Source: an uncultured Collinsella sp. (GTDB lineage: Bacteria > Actinomycetota > Coriobacteriia > Coriobacteriales > Coriobacteriaceae). From it: a DNA stretch of 35,274 bases. The stretch is from assembly GCA_900541725.1 (NCBI GenBank), contig UQLB01000022.1, positions 1-35,274 on the forward strand, read 5' to 3'. The notes beneath the pieces are model-generated. The model was not told the origin of the DNA. It searched no databases and saw only the letters and a list, made by a program, of their open reading frames with translations. Below, in pieces: positions 32,660-35,274 of this stretch. The number at the start of each line of letters is the position of its first letter. The stretch's first letter is position 1. The position numbers and the translations under genes are program-made.

Positions 32660-35188
32660 ATGGCTAAAACACTGGGAACGCCGTGGCAAAAATTGGGACA
32701 CGAGGTGCCGGCATCCGAGCTCGAGGGTGTCGATCTGTACTGGCGCGCCTCCAACTATCTGTCCGTCGGCCAGATCTATCTTCGCTCCAACCCGTTGATG
32801 CGCCCCGATTTTGTGGACGAGAAGACCGGCGAGACGCGTGACTTTGGCCGTCCGGACGTTAAGCACCGTCTGGTTGGTCACTGGGGCACCACGCCGGGCA
32901 TTAACTTCCTCTTTGGTCACGTTAACCGCCTGATCGCCGACCACAACCAGAACGCCATCTTTTTGATGGGCCCGGGCCACGGTGGCCCTGCTGGCACCGC
33001 CCAGTCGCTGCTCGATGGCACCTACCGCGAGATTCGTCCCGACATCACCGATGACGAGGCCGGCCTGCAGAAGTTCTTCCGCCAGTTCTCCTATCCCGGT
33101 GGCATCCCGAGCCACTTTGCTCCCGAGACGCCCGGCTCCATCCACGAGGGCGGCGAGCTCGGCTATACGCTCAGCCACGCCTATGGCGCCGTCATGGACA
33201 ATCCGAGCCTGCTGGCCGTGGCCGTGGTGGGCGACGGCGAGTCCGAGACCGGTCCGCTCGCGACTTCTTGGCAGTCCAACAAGCTCGTGAACCCGGCAAC
33301 CGACGGTATCGTCCTGCCGATCCTGCACCTCAACGGCTATAAGATCGCCAACCCCACCATTCTTGCCCGCGTGTCCGACGAAGAACTCACCAAGTTCTTT
33401 GAGGGCATGGGCTATAAGCCGCACTTCTTTGTCGCCGGTTTTGACGACGAGAGCCATGCAAGCATCCACAAGCGTTTCGCTGTCCTGTTTGAGCAGGTCT
33501 TTGACGAGATTTGCGACATCAAGGCCGCCGCACAGGCCCAGGCCGTCGCAGGCGAGACCGTGGTCCGCCCGGCCTATCCCATGATCGTGTTCCGTACGCC
33601 CAAGGGCTGGACCTGCCCCAAGCACATCGATGGCAAGAAGACCGAGGACTCCTGGCGCGCGCATCAGGTGCCGCTGGCGAGTGCCAAGGACACCCACGAG
33701 CACTTCCGCGTGCTGCGCGAGTGGCTGCGCTCCTACAAGCCCGAGGAACTCTTTACACCCGAGGGCCAGGTGCGCCCCGAGGTAACGGCCTTTATGCCGA
33801 CCGGCGAGCTACGCATCGGCGCCAACCCCAATGCAAACGGCGGCAAGGTGCGCCGCGAGCTCGAGCTCCCCGATATTCACGCCCACGAGATTCCCGTCGC
33901 AAGTAAGGGTCACGGCTGGGGCTCCACCGAGGCCGCCCGCGTCTTTGGCGAGTACACCGCCGATGTTCTGGCCAAGAACATGGACGACTTCCGCATCTTC
34001 GGTCCCGACGAGACCGCGTCCAACCGCCTGCAGGCTGCCTACAAGGTGACCAAAAAGCAGTGGGATGCCGGCTTCTACGAGGACGAGGCCAACGACGAGC
34101 TGCTGGCCGGTTCCGGTAAGGTTGTCGAGCAGCTGTCCGAGCACCAGTGCGAGGGTTTCCTCGAGGCCTACGTGCTCACCGGCCGCTCGGGTGTGTGGAG
34201 CTCCTACGAGAGCTTTGTCCACGTGGTCGATTCCATGGTCAACCAGCACTGCAAGTGGCTCGAGGCCACCAAGCGCGAGATTCCGTGGCGTGCTCCCATC
34301 AGCGGCCTCAACATTTTGCTGTCGAGCCATGTCTGGCGCCAGGACCATAACGGCTTCTCGCACCAGGACCCCGGCTTTATCGACCTGCTGCTCAACAAAG
34401 CCAACGACACGCACATCGTGAACGCATACTATCCGGCCGACGCCAACATGGCGCTTGCCGTTGCCGAGCGCGTCTACCAGTCCACCGACTGCGTCAACGC
34501 CATCTTCTGTGGCAAGCAGCCCGCCCCCACCTTCCAGACGGTCGACGAGGCCAAGTCCGAGCTCGCCGAGGGTATCGCGACCTGGGAGTGGGCGTCGACT
34601 GCCGACTCGCTCGCCGAGGCCGACGTCGTGGTCGCCACCTGTGGTGACGTGCCGACGCTCGAGGCCCTGGCTGCAACCGATATGCTGCGCGAGTTGGGCA
34701 TTAAGGTGTGGTTCGTCAACGTGGTCGACCTGCTCAAGATTCAGAACGTCTGCGAGAACGACCAGGCCATCAGCGATGAGCGCTGGGCTGAGCTGTTCGG
34801 TTGCGGTGAGAAGCCCGTCCTCTTCGCCTTCCACGCCTATGCCGGTACGATTCGCCGCCTGATCTGGAACCGCCCCGGCCACGATGCCTTCCGCGTCCAC
34901 GGCTACGAGGAGAAGGGCTCCACGACCACGCCGTTCGACATGCTGCGCCTGAATAACATGGACCGCTGGGCCCTGGCCGCCGACGTGTTGCGTATGGTCG
35001 ACGCCGATAAGTTTGCCGAGCAGATTGATGAGTGGGAGGCCTTCCGCACCGAGGCCTTTGAGTTCGCGTGCGACGAGGGCTTTGATCACCCGGCTTTTAC
35101 CGACTGGGTCTGGCCCGACGCCGCAGCCGCGACTGCTGCCGACGGCGCGCTCTCCGCAACGCAGATGACCGCAGGCGACAATGAGTAG
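32660..35188 (+). CDS. xfp: xylulose-5-phosphate/fructose-6-phosphate phosphoketolase
   Basis: Thiamine diphosphate enzyme splitting xylulose-5-P (and often fructose-6-P) with phosphate to acetyl-phosphate plus a triose- or tetrose-phosphate, giving ATP through acetate kinase. 842 residues, near family length. N-terminal ASNYLSVGQIYL, GHWGTTPGINFLFGHVNRLI, the TPP-binding GDGESETGPLATSWQSNK near 192, and SSHVWRQDHNGFSHQDPGF near 555 are typical. GAAGGGA lies upstream of the ATG. C-ending codon bias suggests a strongly expressed central enzyme. Two LacI-type operators lie upstream. Substrate preference cannot be read from the sequence. Confidence 0.96.
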   Translation: MAKTLGTPWQKLGHEVPASELEGVDLYWRASNYLSVGQIYLRSNPLMRPDFVDEKTGETRDFGRPDVKHRLVGHWGTTPGINFLFGHVNRLIADHNQNAIFLMGPGHGGPAGTAQSLLDGTYREIRPDITDDEAGLQKFFRQFSYPGGIPSHFAPETPGSIHEGGELGYTLSHAYGAVMDNPSLLAVAVVGDGESETGPLATSWQSNKLVNPATDGIVLPILHLNGYKIANPTILARVSDEELTKFFEGMGYKPHFFVAGFDDESHASIHKRFAVLFEQVFDEICDIKAAAQAQAVAGETVVRPAYPMIVFRTPKGWTCPKHIDGKKTEDSWRAHQVPLASAKDTHEHFRVLREWLRSYKPEELFTPEGQVRPEVTAFMPTGELRIGANPNANGGKVRRELELPDIHAHEIPVASKGHGWGSTEAARVFGEYTADVLAKNMDDFRIFGPDETASNRLQAAYKVTKKQWDAGFYEDEANDELLAGSGKVVEQLSEHQCEGFLEAYVLTGRSGVWSSYESFVHVVDSMVNQHCKWLEATKREIPWRAPISGLNILLSSHVWRQDHNGFSHQDPGFIDLLLNKANDTHIVNAYYPADANMALAVAERVYQSTDCVNAIFCGKQPAPTFQTVDEAKSELAEGIATWEWASTADSLAEADVVVATCGDVPTLEALAATDMLRELGIKVWFVNVVDLLKIQNVCENDQAISDERWAELFGCGEKPVLFAFHAYAGTIRRLIWNRPGHDAFRVHGYEEKGSTTTPFDMLRLNNMDRWALAADVLRMVDADKFAEQIDEWEAFRTEAFEFACDEGFDHPAFTDWVWPDAAAATAADGALSATQMTAGDNE

Positions 35189-35241
35189 GTAGGCATCCGG
35201 GACGGTCTCGCGCTGGGGCCGCCTCCGGGCTGGTGCCCTTC

Positions 35242-35274
35242 CTCGGGGAAGTGGGCTTCGCGAACTTCCCCGAG
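35242..35274 (+). terminator. hairpin after the phosphoketolase gene, cut by the window end
   Basis: CTCGGGGAAGT (35242-35252) pairs perfectly with 35264-35274 around an 11-base loop. The window ends at the stem, so a T-tract cannot be checked. Confidence 0.6.

Overview
The window looks like chromosomal DNA of a high-GC anaerobic gut actinobacterium of the Coriobacteriia, most likely Collinsella (C. aerofaciens-like). The reasons are the GC-rich third codon positions, a fused TsaB-RimI-TsaD protein, phosphoketolase, a maltodextrin ABC importer next to glycogen phosphorylase, MalQ and GalE, and Tat-type signal sequences. The assignment is from memory of these families; no database was searched.

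Layout. (1) 144-7026 (+): one promoter and a tight housekeeping operon, acpS - nnr - alr - family-4 uracil-DNA glycosylase - tsaE - tsaB/rimI/tsaD fusion. (2) 7027-9804: an 809-bp gene-free stretch with two long rod-like inverted repeats, then a promoter, a 14-codon Ile/Val-rich leader peptide and an intrinsic terminator ahead of cstA, which together look like a branched-chain amino acid attenuator. (3) 9846-12115: an uncharacterised protein with a JetD/Spo11-like Toprim domain. (4) 12116-14688: more rod repeats, tRNA-Gln (-), a double peptidoglycan-binding-domain protein (-) and a polyprenyl diphosphate synthase (-). (5) 14805-28523: an alpha-glucan locus. It has a PTS EIIC-EIIB-HAD phosphatase fusion (-), a divergent GntR/UTRA regulator (+), a complete MalE-F-G-K type importer (+), an unusual array of six alternating 15-nt repeats, then glycogen phosphorylase, 4-alpha-glucanotransferase and UDP-glucose 4-epimerase (all -). 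(6) 28790-31186: a Tat-exported coiled-coil cell-wall hydrolase (+), another rod repeat, and murB (-). (7) 31427-35188: a LacI-family regulator and phosphoketolase (+), with paired LacI-type palindromes in front of the phosphoketolase.

How the parts fit. Maltodextrins would enter through the ABC importer, be processed by MalQ and GlgP to glucose and glucose-1-P, and be linked to UDP-sugars by GalE. Phosphoketolase would take xylulose-5-P or fructose-6-P to acetyl-P. A GTTYAAACAA motif occurs at the PTS, gntR, importer and malQ promoter regions, which suggests one regulon.

Most unusual points: the rod repeats, whose outer arms differ completely between copies yet stay almost perfectly paired around a conserved core with compensatory changes; the alternating 15-nt repeat array with constant 25-26-nt gaps at 23027-23242; the ilv-like attenuator in front of cstA; the solitary Toprim protein; and the PTS-phosphatase fusion.
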